Positions 16,026 through 24,942 of a DNA stretch of 64,000 bases are shown here, piece after piece. The position numbers and the translations under genes were made by a program. How positions within the stretch are numbered: the first letter of the stretch is position 1; every line of letters starts with the position of its first letter. Origin of the DNA: 0-14-3-00-62-12 sp034440555 (GTDB taxonomy: Bacteria; Pseudomonadota; Gammaproteobacteria; Xanthomonadales; Ahniellaceae). The stretch lies in contig JAWXCG010000154.1 of NCBI GenBank assembly GCA_034440555.1, positions 23,396 to 87,395 on the forward strand, written 5' to 3'. The notes under the pieces are model-generated. The model made no database searches, had not been told where the DNA came from, and worked only from the letters and a program-made list of their open reading frames with translations.

Positions 16026-16941
16026 CAGCGGTGGAACGCACCAGCAGCACTTTGGCAATCTGGCCATGCAGATACCCGACCCCACGCGCCACATGCAACA
16101 TGACAAAAAGCCCGACCACACCAGTCGCGAAGATCAGCGGCAGCCAGGCGTCGCCAAGGAAGTTCCAGTTGCTGGTTACTTCGATGCCATCGATGAATAG
16201 TCCCGAAAAATTTGAGCCGTCCACCATGCGCACGAACGGGGCAGCAACGAAGGCCGCAAATACCGACAGTCCGGTCACTGCGACGGTGAAGTAGATGATG
16301 CCAAGCGGCAGCATCATGATGAAGTACAGCATGGTCGTCCAAGTGTAGGGATCGGTGATCAGATTGCCGATTCGTGCCCAGAAGCCGTTGGCCGCATTGG
16401 CATACGCCGGGCGCCTGGGCATGCGTTCGCCCAGCATGACTTCGACGATGCGGCCCTCCACCAGCGACAGCACGCGCACCAGGCCGAGAAACAAAAGCGC
16501 GACCGGAATGCCGATGATCAGAATCGCCAGCCCGGCCGACAGGCTCAACCCGACGGCTACAAAGGTGAAGTAAAAAATGCCCGTGGCCAGCGACAGCGCC
16601 ATGTAGAACAGACTGGCATAGGCGCGCGGATCGGCGATCACACCAAAGAAGCTGCCCAGCATCGACTGCGCTGGCTTGCGCGGCGGCGTGCGCAGTGCGC
16701 GCGTGATCTGGATTTCCTTGTCCCGGTAGATCTCGGCGACTTCTTCTGGCACGCCATATGTGGTGGCCATGCGCGCAAGCAGATCGGCTTCGCTGATGCC
16801 ACGGTTCTCTGCGAGCTCGGAACGCAGGTGCTCTTCCGCGTCGTACAGCGCATCCTGTATCAACGCTGGATCGGCCCCCTTGAGGGCTTCACGCAGCTGA
16901 TCGAGATAGGCGGCAATGGTGGTCGGAGGTGCAGTGCTCAT
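16015..16941 (-). CDS. Membrane protein with sensor domain, paired with a PadR regulator
   Basis: A 308-residue inner-membrane protein. Residues 1-60 form a soluble helical segment (YLDQLREALKGADPALIQDALYDAEEHLRSELAE) like the N-terminal region of DUF1700/HAAS proteins that accompany PadR regulators. The rest has six or more hydrophobic segments in two similar halves, each with a GIFYFTFVAVGLS or GIIYFTVAVTGLS stretch, matching the putative-sensor domain. Its start overlaps the PadR stop by four bases (ATGA), so they are translationally coupled. The last three residues and the stop codon come from the inverted end of MITE copy 2, implying that the original C-terminus was changed by the insertion. 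Function is unknown. Confidence 0.8.
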   Translation of the reverse strand: MSTAPPTTIAAYLDQLREALKGADPALIQDALYDAEEHLRSELAENRGISEADLLARMATTYGVPEEVAEIYRDKEIQITRALRTPPRKPAQSMLGSFFGVIADPRAYASLFYMALSLATGIFYFTFVAVGLSLSAGLAILIIGIPVALLFLGLVRVLSLVEGRIVEVMLGERMPRRPAYANAANGFWARIGNLITDPYTWTTMLYFIMMLPLGIIYFTVAVTGLSVFAAFVAAPFVRMVDGSNFSGLFIDGIEVTSNWNFLGDAWLPLIFATGVVGLFVMLHVARGVGYLHGQIAKVLLVRSTAGNL

Positions 16942-17303
16942 TGGAATTTTCCTTCGAGGATGGCATCGACAGAATCACGGGCGGATGACCAGGTGTCAGT
17001 CCAGCTGCGCAGCACTTCTCGACCCATCGCAGTGATCGTGTAATAGCGCCGCGGTGGTCCGTCGACTGAGGGTTCAACAAGACTGTCCAACAGCCCTGCT
17101 GCGTGCAAATTGCGCAGTACCGGATACAGCGCGCTTTGCTTGCTGGACAGCAACGCGTCCTGGGTTTGTTGCAGCTGCTTGGCGATCTGGTAGCCATACA
17201 GCGGCCTGGACGAGTGACCCAGCACGGACAACAAAACCAACGAAACAGTGCCGGCGCTGAGCTCCTTCTGGAACTTGCGCAAGTGAAGCTCGGTATCGGT
17301 CAT
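16938..17303 (-). CDS. PadR-family transcriptional regulator
   Basis: A 121-residue winged-helix regulator. The PadR signatures are clear: LLSVLGHSSRPLYGYQIAKQL, QSALYPVLRNLHAAGLLDS (recognition helix and wing), and PPRRYYTITAMGREVLRSW. PadR proteins repress their own operon and often an adjacent membrane or transport gene. A 37-base inverted repeat lies 16 bases upstream of the start codon and covers a TATTAT hexamer, which suggests autoregulation. It is the first gene of a two-gene operon with the sensor membrane protein. Confidence 0.93.
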   Translation of the reverse strand: MTDTELHLRKFQKELSAGTVSLVLLSVLGHSSRPLYGYQIAKQLQQTQDALLSSKQSALYPVLRNLHAAGLLDSLVEPSVDGPPRRYYTITAMGREVLRSWTDTWSSARDSVDAILEGKFQ

Positions 17304-17318
17304 GGCGTCATAACATCA

Positions 17319-17355
17319 AGTGACTGGTAGTGTTAAGTAAATAATACCGGTCACT
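17319..17355 (-). promoter_or_regulatory. Inverted-repeat operator over the PadR promoter
   Basis: AGTGAC at 17319-17324 and GTCACT at 17350-17355 bound a 37-base imperfect palindrome whose 15-base arms agree at 12 positions (AGTGAC, then GGTA, inverted as TACC then GTCACT). On the minus strand the repeat includes TATTAT, a likely -10 hexamer. Size and position fit a PadR operator for autorepression. Confidence 0.6.
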
Positions 17356-17436
17356 AGACGATAGAGCATGTGCCCGAAGTCATGGCTGGGACGCGACGAT
17401 TTTGCGATGGCTCGAAGCCACCAAGGCACGACTGGA

Positions 17437-18912
17437 TCAGGCGCGGCCGCAACTCGGCACGGTCAGGCGCTGCCCGGCGCGGATTAAATAATTGGGCGCG
17501 CGTAGGCCATTGGCGGCGGCGACGGGCGCAACGTCGCAACCAAACTTGCGCGCGATCGCGTGCAAGGTTTCGCCCCTGCGCACGAGATGCGTGCGTCCGA
17601 TGCCTCGGTTCGATGCGCTACGGTTTGCGATCATCGGGCGCATGGCGTTGGCTGGTTTACGCGCCTCGTGCAGCTCCACGCTACGCTGCGCCAGCAGGCC
17701 GCTGCGGCAACGCGCGGCATACGCCTCGGCGCCTGCCATGGGTATCTCAAGCACGCTGCCGGCAGCAATGCGCACATCGGCCTCGGTGCGCGGATTGAGG
17801 TTGCGCAAGGTTCGAAACCAGCCGCGCGGATTGCCAAATTGACCCATGCAGACGGCCAGTTCGTTGATTGACGCGGCGCGTTCCAGAGTCATGGTTGCGG
17901 GGACAGCATCGATCTTCGGAAATACCAGTCCATAGTCGTCCGGATGCAGAAACAGCCACGCCGCGGCGATTACCATCGGCACATACTCACGCGTTTCCGG
18001 TGGCAGCGCGTTGTACACATGCGCGTCCCAGAAGCGGCGCTGGGTGCCACCCGCCAGGCGGCCGACACGGCCCTCGCCACCGTTGTAAGCGGCCAGGGCA
18101 AGCTCCAGATCGTTGTTGAAAACGCGGAACTGATCGTTGAGAAAGGCAACGTTGGCCTCGGTGATCCGGCGCGCATCAAAGCGTTCATCAAAACCGCCAT
18201 TGCGCGAAAGTCCAAAGCGCGAAGCGGTGGCCGGCATGAACTGCAGTAGTCCAGCAGCACCAGCGCGCGAGATTGCATGCACCTTGCCGCCCGATTCCTT
18301 GGCCAGCATGCCAAACAATAAGGCCTCGGGCAGTCCCGCCTGCTCGTACACCGGCCACATGCGATAGCGCAGATATTGATAGTTTTCGTGTGCGTCCAGC
18401 AAGTTGGGGCGCATCCAGGTCAACCACTCTTCGATCGATGCCTTTACTGCCTCATTCAGCAGAATCACTTCATCAAGCTTTTTGCCCTTGAGCAGCGCAA
18501 CGCTGCGCGCGACTTCTGGGATTTGTTCCAACGGCACCGAGCTCGTTACGCTGTCCGCGTCCAGCGTTTCGATCTCGGCAGCCGATGCAGCCGGGTCCGC
18601 GGCACTGCGTCCCAGCAGAGCCACCTGCATCAACTCCAGTGCGCGCGACTGCGCCTGCAACGCGCCAGCTGCGTCGCAGTGGCGTTCGCCCAGACAGGCG
18701 GCGACGGCGGTATCCAGATTCTGCCGCGCTGCAGTCAGGGCAGTATCCACGACTTCACGTTCACCGCGGTGCCAGGACTCCAGCGTGCGCTCAAACGCCA
18801 GCGCCGCTGCGCTCACCGCGGTGTTGTGCGCCCCCGCGGCCTGCTGCTTGGTGGCATTGCCCGCGCAACCGGCCATCACTATCAATACCGCATAGACGCA
18901 AACGCTTCGCAT
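17437..18912 (-). CDS. MltD-like lytic transglycosylase lipoprotein with LysM domain
   Basis: A 491-residue envelope protein that would cleave peptidoglycan glycan strands. From the ATG at 18910-18912 it has a lipoprotein signal with lipobox VMAGC. The transglycosylase SLT domain (about residues 210-330) shows FGMLAKESGGKVHAISRAGAAG, with the catalytic glutamate in AKESG, LLQFMPATASRFGL, and the substrate motif ALAAYNGGEGRVGRL. A C-terminal LysM domain is recognised from HLVRRGETLHAIARKFG. The domain order matches MltD, though with one clear LysM instead of two or more. It is divergent from the HerA-like gene. Confidence 0.9.
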   Translation of the reverse strand: MRSVCVYAVLIVMAGCAGNATKQQAAGAHNTAVSAAALAFERTLESWHRGEREVVDTALTAARQNLDTAVAACLGERHCDAAGALQAQSRALELMQVALLGRSAADPAASAAEIETLDADSVTSSVPLEQIPEVARSVALLKGKKLDEVILLNEAVKASIEEWLTWMRPNLLDAHENYQYLRYRMWPVYEQAGLPEALLFGMLAKESGGKVHAISRAGAAGLLQFMPATASRFGLSRNGGFDERFDARRITEANVAFLNDQFRVFNNDLELALAAYNGGEGRVGRLAGGTQRRFWDAHVYNALPPETREYVPMVIAAAWLFLHPDDYGLVFPKIDAVPATMTLERAASINELAVCMGQFGNPRGWFRTLRNLNPRTEADVRIAAGSVLEIPMAGAEAYAARCRSGLLAQRSVELHEARKPANAMRPMIANRSASNRGIGRTHLVRRGETLHAIARKFGCDVAPVAAANGLRAPNYLIRAGQRLTVPSCGRA

Positions 18913-19026
18913 CGTGGCAAACCTTGGTTGAGACGGGCGCACGGTAGCCGCCCCACTGCAATGGCGCAACTTTTGTCGTCCCGGCGTAGATAGAATCGTG
19001 ATCCAAGCTCATCAAGGAAGCCAGAC

Positions 19027-20547
19027 GTGTCCAGCATTCACCTCGGCAAAGGCAACCAGGACGTCTACCTGCTCGCCAAGTACGGCAACCGCCATGGATT
19101 GATCGCAGGCGCTACCGGTACCGGAAAATCGGTTTCGTTGATGGTGCTGGCTGAGGGCTTTTCGCGCCTGGGTGTGCCGGTGTTCCTGTCCGATGTGAAG
19201 GGCGATCTCGCCGGTCTCAGTCAGAGTGCAGTCATCGGCGAAAAGCTGCAGGCGCGCATCGACCGACTCGGGCTCACGGACTGGAAGGCGGAAGCAAATC
19301 CGGTTGTTTTCTGGGACATCTACGGTCGCAATGGCCATCCGGTGCGCACCACGATCACCGAGATGGGACCGAATCTGCTGACCCGCCTGCTGGAGTTGAA
19401 CGACACCCAGGAAGGTGTATTGCAAGTCACCTTCAAAGTGGCCGACGAGAACGGCATGTTGCTGCTCGACCTGGACGATCTGCGTTCGATGTTGAACTTT
19501 GTCTCGGAAAACGCCAAGGTGATTTCCGCGCAGTACGGACTGGTGGCGCCGCAGTCGATCGCGGCGATCCAGCGCTCGCTGCTGCGACTGGAAACCGAAG
19601 GCGGCGCGCAATTTTTCGGCGAGCCCGCGCTTGAGCTCAAAGACTTCATGCGCCAGGACACGAGCGGCCGCGGCATCATCAACGTGCTCTGCGCAGAACA
19701 GCTCATCCTCAAACCACGCGTCTATTCGAGCTTTCTGTTGTGGATGCTGTCGGAGCTGTTTGAAAACCTGCCCGAGGTCGGTGATCTGGATCAGCCCAAG
19801 CTGGTTTTTTTCTTCGACGAGGCGCACTTGCTGTTCGCCGACGCACCGCCCGCTCTGAAACAGCGCGTCGAACAAGTGGTGCGACTGATCCGCTCCAAAG
19901 GCGTCGGCATCTACTTTATTTCGCAGTTGCCAGACGATGTACCCGACGTGATTCTGGGACAGCTCGGCAATCGCATTCAACACGCGTTACGCGCGTTTAC
20001 ACCGCGCGACCAGAAAGCGGTGAAGACCGCAGCCGAAACCTTCCCACCGAATCCCGCCTTCAAAGTCGTCGAAGTCATCACCCAACTGGCGGTCGGCGAA
20101 GCGTTGGTCAGTACGCTGCAGGAAGGCGGGGTCCCGTTGCCGGTAGAACGAACCTACATGCTGCCGCCGCACTGTCGCATCGGCACGATCACAGACGATG
20201 AGCGCAAAACAATGCGTGCGCGCTCGCCGATCGGTACGCGCTACGACGCTGCAGTCAATCGCCAATCCGCGCACGAAGTTTTGAAGCAACGTGCCCAGCA
20301 GGCCGCAGCGGTCGCCGTCCCGGTAAAGCAGAATGCGCCATCTGACAATGCGATGCCTGCACCTGCGCCCCAAGCGCAGCCCGCACCGCCCGGCTGGGGC
20401 GATCGGATCAAGTCCTTCCTGTTCGGCACCGCGCGACGCCAGGGCGCACTCGAGGCTTTCGCTAAATCAGCCGCGCGCAGCGCCGGCACGCGGGTGAGCG
20501 GCCGCATCTTGCGCGGTGTCCTTGGCGGCGTCACCCGGCGCCGCTGA
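19027..20547 (+). CDS. HerA-like P-loop ATPase (DUF853, YjgR type)
   Basis: A 506-residue cytosolic ATPase of the HerA/FtsK superfamily. The Walker A motif GATGTGKS is at residues 28-35 and the Walker B segment LVFFFDEAHLLF is near 258-269. Before the C-terminus comes a proline/alanine-rich linker and a basic tail (SGRILRGVLGGVTRRR). The family, represented by E. coli YjgR, is widely conserved but its cellular role is undefined; relatives translocate DNA in repair. The start is GTG at 19027, preceded by AAGGA. greB follows one base after the stop codon, so they form an operon. Confidence 0.88.
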   Translation: MSSIHLGKGNQDVYLLAKYGNRHGLIAGATGTGKSVSLMVLAEGFSRLGVPVFLSDVKGDLAGLSQSAVIGEKLQARIDRLGLTDWKAEANPVVFWDIYGRNGHPVRTTITEMGPNLLTRLLELNDTQEGVLQVTFKVADENGMLLLDLDDLRSMLNFVSENAKVISAQYGLVAPQSIAAIQRSLLRLETEGGAQFFGEPALELKDFMRQDTSGRGIINVLCAEQLILKPRVYSSFLLWMLSELFENLPEVGDLDQPKLVFFFDEAHLLFADAPPALKQRVEQVVRLIRSKGVGIYFISQLPDDVPDVILGQLGNRIQHALRAFTPRDQKAVKTAAETFPPNPAFKVVEVITQLAVGEALVSTLQEGGVPLPVERTYMLPPHCRIGTITDDERKTMRARSPIGTRYDAAVNRQSAHEVLKQRAQQAAAVAVPVKQNAPSDNAMPAPAPQAQPAPPGWGDRIKSFLFGTARRQGALEAFAKSAARSAGTRVSGRILRGVLGGVTRRR

Positions 20548-20548
20548 A

Positions 20549-21061
20549 ATGTCGCGCTGGCGCCCGCCCGTTGCCGGCAGCACGGCAATCATCACGCCCG
20601 AAGGCATGCAGCGCATGAAGGCCGAGCTTGATGTGCTCTGGCGCGAGAAACGACCCGAGGTGGTGCGTGCGCTCGCTGCGGCGGCGGCAGAGGGCGATCG
20701 TTCTGAAAATGCCGAGTACACCTATCGGAAAAAACAATTGGGCGAAATCGACCGCCGCGTCCGCTATCTGAGCAAGCGGATACCTTCGCTGCGCGTAGCC
20801 GGCGGCGCACCCAGCGACCTGGGGTGCATTTTCTTCGGTGCATCGATCGAGCTGGAAGACGAACAGGGCGCGCTGCATCGCTATCGTATTGTTGGCCCCG
20901 ACGAAACCGACGCGCCTGGCGGCCTGATCAGCATTGATTCGCCGCTGGCGCGGGCGGCATTGCGCAAACGCGCGGATGAGCAGTTCAGCGCAGAACTGCC
21001 CGGTCGCAGTGTCCGCTTCACCGTCTTGTCGGTGCGCTATCCGGCGAGCGTCAACAATTGA
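20549..21061 (+). CDS. greB: Transcription elongation factor GreB
   Basis: A 170-residue Gre factor that enters the RNA polymerase secondary channel and stimulates cleavage of backtracked RNA. The N-terminal coiled coil shows ITPEGMQRMKAELDVLWREK and the acidic tip GDRSENAEYTYRKKQLGEIDRRVRYLSKRI; the C-terminal FKBP-like domain includes IELEDEQGALHRYRIVGPDE and ISIDSPLARAALRK. The tip sequence and the YRKKQLGEIDRR region indicate GreB rather than GreA. The start is the ATG at 20549, one base after the ATPase stop. Confidence 0.92.
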   Translation: MSRWRPPVAGSTAIITPEGMQRMKAELDVLWREKRPEVVRALAAAAAEGDRSENAEYTYRKKQLGEIDRRVRYLSKRIPSLRVAGGAPSDLGCIFFGASIELEDEQGALHRYRIVGPDETDAPGGLISIDSPLARAALRKRADEQFSAELPGRSVRFTVLSVRYPASVNN

Positions 21062-21181
21062 CTCGCGCGTTGTCTACCACACCGAGGATCGTTCGACTAC
21101 TTGCGCGTTTCACGTCCATCCAGACACAATCCGGCTGCAATCCGCTGTGCCGGGATTCCTGTTCTAACTGGGAGCCGCACC

Positions 21182-21961
21182 ATGTCGCGATTCATGTGTA
21201 TACGCTGTCTGCTGGTTGTCGCTGGATTAGTCGCTTCCTCAAGCGGATGGACGGAGACGATCTCCATTCGTGCCGACCCCTGGCTACCGTACAACGGTCT
21301 CGGTAACAAGCCACCGTCTGGCTACATGATCGATTTGGCAGAAAAGATAGCGCGTAGCAATGGCCATTCCATCGACTACGCCAACATGCCCTGGGACGAC
21401 GCGCTGGGAGCGGTGCGCAAGGGCGAATATGACTGCGTGGTAGGCGCCGCGCACGACGATGCCGATGACTTCATGTTTCCCGATGCATCGTGGGGAAAAT
21501 CGCAAAATGGGTTCTACACCATGGCCGAATCCAACTGGCGGTACACCGGCATGCAAAGTCTCGAATCGATTCGTCTGGCGGTAATCGATGGGTACTCCTA
21601 CTCCGATGAGCTGGACGCCTATATCGAAGCGCACCGCACTGACGGCAAGGTTGTCGTCATCAGCGGCATCCGCCGCGCGACAATGAGCGCGGTGTCGCAG
21701 TTGGTGGCGAAGAAGGCAGATGCCTTCGTTGAAGACGCAAACGTCATGCAGCAGACCCTCAACACCATGGAGATGAGCAAACGCGTCCTCAATCGCGGCA
21801 CCCTCGACGCGCTTACCGATGTCTATATTGCCTGCACCCCGGCCAAGCCACTCGGCATGGTATTGGCGAAGCAGTTTTCCGACGGGCTGGTAAAGTTGCG
21901 CGCGAGTGGCGAGCTGCAAAAAATTCTGGATGGCTACGGGTTGAAGGACTGGGAACCGTGA
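21182..21961 (+). CDS. Periplasmic solute-binding protein (SBP family 3-like)
   Basis: A 259-residue exported protein starting at the ATG at 21182 (GGGAG upstream) with signal peptide RCLLVVAGLVASSSGWTE. The mature part resembles type-3 extracellular solute-binding proteins: IRADPWLPYNGL, GYMIDLAEKIARSNGHSIDY, MPWDDALGAVRKGEYDCVVGA, and a C-terminal GLVKLRASGELQKILDGYGL. No transporter genes are adjacent, so it may be an orphan binding protein, a sensor subunit or a murein/enzyme-like relative. The ligand is not predictable. Confidence 0.82.
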   Translation: MSRFMCIRCLLVVAGLVASSSGWTETISIRADPWLPYNGLGNKPPSGYMIDLAEKIARSNGHSIDYANMPWDDALGAVRKGEYDCVVGAAHDDADDFMFPDASWGKSQNGFYTMAESNWRYTGMQSLESIRLAVIDGYSYSDELDAYIEAHRTDGKVVVISGIRRATMSAVSQLVAKKADAFVEDANVMQQTLNTMEMSKRVLNRGTLDALTDVYIACTPAKPLGMVLAKQFSDGLVKLRASGELQKILDGYGLKDWEP

Positions 21962-22073
21962 GTCGCTTTGACGACGCCCTCAGGCATCGTCAGGCGCGGT
22001 GATCGTCGTGAGTAAATGCCAGGCGCACACCCCGCAACAGCAATAGTTCACTGCATGTGCGCCCGAAAAGATT

Positions 22074-22227
22074 TTACCAACGGGCTGCAAATTCGGCCGG
22101 TCGCGGCTCACGCCGCTCCCACCTCAAGCGTCGCGGGTAACCGGCAAAATTTGCCAACAAGCTGCAAGTCCAGTTGATCGAGGCTCACGCCGCGCCCATG
22201 GCAAGCATCGGGGGCAGCGGGCAATGC
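22074..22227. repeat. 77-bp tandem duplication over the 3' end of the M48 peptidase gene
   Basis: Bases 22074-22150 and 22151-22227 align without gaps. The first 48 positions of each unit agree at roughly four in five sites, the rest at about three in five. The second unit contains the last 14 codons and stop of the peptidase gene (which ends at 22185); the first is a degenerate copy just beyond it. Both units include a family-A REP-like core (22101-22122, and 22181-22199 in degenerate form). Confidence 0.65.
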
Positions 22228-24158
22228 AGGGATGCGCATACCACGCGCAGCATCTCGGCCTCGCCAACGGCAACATGGCCATCGGTCGAGATTGAAGTAA
22301 CCATCGCTTCGACCAGCATCTGCTTGGCAATCGCGTCCAGTGCATTGAGCTGGGGTAAGGCCTGATCCATGGCGATCACCCAGTTGTCTGGAACGGCGTA
22401 TTGCGGCGCCGATTGTTGAAACAGCGCGTTCATTCCGCTCGCAAACGCGCGCCGCGCGCCGGCATCGTCGTCGCGACCAAAAGCAGCAAGGATCGAGAAA
22501 AGGTCGCCAATCTGTTCGCGGCATTGCACCAGTTTGCGCTTTCCGATCACCGCCGAGCGTGCGGGATCGAGCACGTCGGTAATCTGTGTCGATACCAGTT
22601 TGGCCAGACAATACTCGAACAGTCCGATCTTCCCGTCGGCGTGGATCAGGCGTTCCAGCAGCGCACTGAATTGTTGCAAATTGGGGCGCGGGAAACGGCG
22701 GATCGCGGGAAATGCCATCGCCGCCAACGGCAGCCGCGACATCGGGTGCAAACCGGCGACTTTCACCTGAAGCTCTTCGGTCGCTGCCATCGCCGATGAG
22801 CCGGCGTGGCTGGCAATCAGGCTCAGTTGGCGCGAGGCCATGGCTGCATCTGAATCCAGCAACAAGGCAAACACCACTTCCATGGCCCCGGTCTGATCGT
22901 GGGCCGCTTCCTGCAGGGGCTCTGGAATCTGCCGATGAATGGCGTCGGCAGCGCGATAGTGATCGGCTGCAAGGTTGCCCACTTGGGTCGAAACCTGTCG
23001 CGGCGACACATATATTTCGGCACGCCGGGAGGGCAATACAGCGGATGCCGCAGCGCCTGGGGCTCCGCCGGCCAGCCCGGAAATGCCGCTACTCGCCATT
23101 TCTGCGTCAAGCGCGAGCACGTCGACCGGTGACGACCAGCGTTTGGCGATCTCGGTGTATTGACGCGGATCGAACTGGGGATCGAGGCGCTTGATCCGCT
23201 CAAGCAATGGCGGATGTGTGGCAAACAGCGCCGAGTATCCGACGCCATCGCCGAACAGCATATGGCTGACTTCCTCCGCCTCGGCATTTTCCAGCTTCGA
23301 GCCCTCGGCAAGCCCGCCGACCTTTTTGAGTGCGCCGGCGATGCCGTCACTCTGACGGGTGAATTGCACCGCCGAGGCGTCGGCCAGGAACTCGCGCTGC
23401 CGCGAGATCCGCGCCTTGATGATGCGGCCGAAAAAAACGCCGGTGTACCCGATGATGGTCACCGCCACCGCCGCGATAAAGATCGGCGCGGTGCCCTTGC
23501 TGTCGCGCACATGGCGCATGTTCTCGAGCAACTTGCGCCCAACAATACCGAGCACGAGGATGCCGAAGAGCACGCCCATGAGCTTGATGTTCAGCCGCAT
23601 GTCGCCATTGAGCACATGACTGAACTCATGGGCAATCACGCCTTGCAGTTCGTCACGAGTGAGTTTTTCCATCGCACCCCGGGTCACCGCCACTGCCGCA
23701 TCGGCGGGAGAAAAACCGGCGGCGAACGCGTTGATGCCGGCTTCCTGTTCGAGCACGTAGATCTCCGGTACCGGCACTCCGGAGGCGATCGCGATTTCCT
23801 CGACCACATTGCGCAGGCGTCGGTGGTGCGGGTTACGCGTGTCCGACGACACCAGGGTGCCGCCCAGCGACTGCGCCACCGCACTGCCGCCAGAGCGCAG
23901 CGATGCAATCTTGAACAAAGAGGCCATTGTGATCAGGGCAACGGTGGCGATCGCACCAACGATCAGGGCGCCCGTGTTGGCGCCGAGAATCTGCGCGAAC
24001 GACAACATCTCGCCCTCCTCGCGCGACTGCCCGGCAAACAGAACCAACACCAGCACAAGATCAATTGCCATCACAATTGCCAGCACGGCAAGCGCAAACA
24101 GCAGCAGCATGCGCTTGGACTGCGCACGCGCCAGTCTCTGACTCTCAAAAAAGTTCAT
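22185..24158 (-). CDS. M48-family zinc metallopeptidase (HtpX-like) with C-terminal extension
   Basis: A 657-residue inner-membrane peptidase. Two N-terminal membrane segments (about residues 17-41 and 57-82) precede a cytoplasm-facing M48 domain with the zinc motif HEFSH at 177-181 in GVIAHEFSHVLNGD, further membrane segments (ILVLGIVGRKL, IFIAAVAVTIIGYTGVFF) and the downstream REFLADASAVQF supplying the third ligand. Beyond residue 320 is a 330-residue helical extension absent from 290-residue HtpX, ending in a segment (MLVEAMVTSISTDGHVAVG) that recalls TerB-like repeats. LemA is encoded upstream; LemA-M48 pairs are common. The frame allows an ATG nine codons earlier; I chose 24158. Its last codons lie in a tandem duplication. 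Confidence 0.85.
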   Translation of the reverse strand: MNFFESQRLARAQSKRMLLLFALAVLAIVMAIDLVLVLVLFAGQSREEGEMLSFAQILGANTGALIVGAIATVALITMASLFKIASLRSGGSAVAQSLGGTLVSSDTRNPHHRRLRNVVEEIAIASGVPVPEIYVLEQEAGINAFAAGFSPADAAVAVTRGAMEKLTRDELQGVIAHEFSHVLNGDMRLNIKLMGVLFGILVLGIVGRKLLENMRHVRDSKGTAPIFIAAVAVTIIGYTGVFFGRIIKARISRQREFLADASAVQFTRQSDGIAGALKKVGGLAEGSKLENAEAEEVSHMLFGDGVGYSALFATHPPLLERIKRLDPQFDPRQYTEIAKRWSSPVDVLALDAEMASSGISGLAGGAPGAAASAVLPSRRAEIYVSPRQVSTQVGNLAADHYRAADAIHRQIPEPLQEAAHDQTGAMEVVFALLLDSDAAMASRQLSLIASHAGSSAMAATEELQVKVAGLHPMSRLPLAAMAFPAIRRFPRPNLQQFSALLERLIHADGKIGLFEYCLAKLVSTQITDVLDPARSAVIGKRKLVQCREQIGDLFSILAAFGRDDDAGARRAFASGMNALFQQSAPQYAVPDNWVIAMDQALPQLNALDAIAKQMLVEAMVTSISTDGHVAVGEAEMLRVVCASLHCPLPPMLAMGAA

Positions 24159-24257
24159 CGCAATGGACTCGGCGTGGCAAAGCAATGTTCGACGGCCAAG
24201 GCGCCACTTGATCTGTGGCGCCCGCCAGCGGCGATGCTGAAATGGCGTGCTGTAAGG

Positions 24258-24848
24258 TCAGGTGAACTTGACCTTGGGCGCTGCCCGCATCGTTTCATCC
24301 TCAAGCTTCAACAGTGAGGCTTCCTTGAAACTGAACATGCCGGCGACGATGGTATTGGGGAACATTTCGCGCAGCACGTTGTAGTGCATCACGCCGTCGT
24401 TGAACGCCTGGCGCGCAAACGCCACCTTGTTTTCGGTTGAGGTCATCTCCTCCGACAATTGCATCATGTTCTGGTTGGCTTTGAGGTCCGGGTAAGCCTC
24501 TGACAGCGCGAACAGCCGGCCCAGCGCGCCGGTGAGCTGGCCCTCGGCTCCGGCCAACGCCTGCATGGCGCCGGCTTCGCCGGGATTCGCCTGCGCGTTC
24601 TTCAGCCCGCTCACTGCCTGGTTGCGCGCGGTGATCACGGCTTCGAGCGTATCGCGCTCGTGCGCCATGTAACCCTTGGCCGTTTCGACCAGATTGGGAA
24701 TCAGGTCAGAGCGACGGGTCAACTGCACGTCGATCTGCGCAAACGCATTTTCGTAACCACGGCGTCCGCGGATCAGGTTGTTGTAAATGCCCATTGCCCA
24801 GAATCCCAGCACTGCCAACAACGCAAGAAAAATCAGTCCTGCCCACAT
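24258..24848 (-). CDS. lemA: LemA family protein
   Basis: A 196-residue membrane-anchored protein with one N-terminal transmembrane helix (LIFLALLAVLGFWAMGIYNNLI) followed by a long helical domain. Family signatures are RGRRGYENAFAQIDVQLTRR, DLIPNLVETAKGYMAHE, AYPDLKANQNMMQLSEEMTSTE and FNDGVMHYNVLREMFPNTIVAG. LemA proteins have no proven activity; they are often encoded beside M48 peptidases or TPM-domain proteins. Here the peptidase starts about 100 bases downstream on the same strand, which suggests a functional pair in envelope protein quality control. Confidence 0.92.
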   Translation of the reverse strand: MWAGLIFLALLAVLGFWAMGIYNNLIRGRRGYENAFAQIDVQLTRRSDLIPNLVETAKGYMAHERDTLEAVITARNQAVSGLKNAQANPGEAGAMQALAGAEGQLTGALGRLFALSEAYPDLKANQNMMQLSEEMTSTENKVAFARQAFNDGVMHYNVLREMFPNTIVAGMFSFKEASLLKLEDETMRAAPKVKFT

Positions 24849-24912
24849 GTCGTGACTCCTTTGTTGTCATTGATTTGGCTGGGCTTCAGCCACGCGCCAC
24901 GCGACTCGTTGC

Positions 24913-24918
24913 TATAAT
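24913..24918 (+). promoter_or_regulatory. Candidate -10 element of the serine hydrolase gene
   Basis: A consensus TATAAT lies 25 bases before the ATG at 24943, between two divergent genes. I see no good -35 hexamer at 16-18 bases, so an extended or weak -35 promoter is assumed. Confidence 0.4.
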
Positions 24919-24942
24919 CGCGCGATCGCCAAAGAGCATAGC

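Noticed and set aside
23160..24317. 385-codon frame antisense to the M48 peptidase
   Set aside because: Same reasoning; the composition is rich in His, Arg and Gln, and the M48 gene has a full zinc motif.
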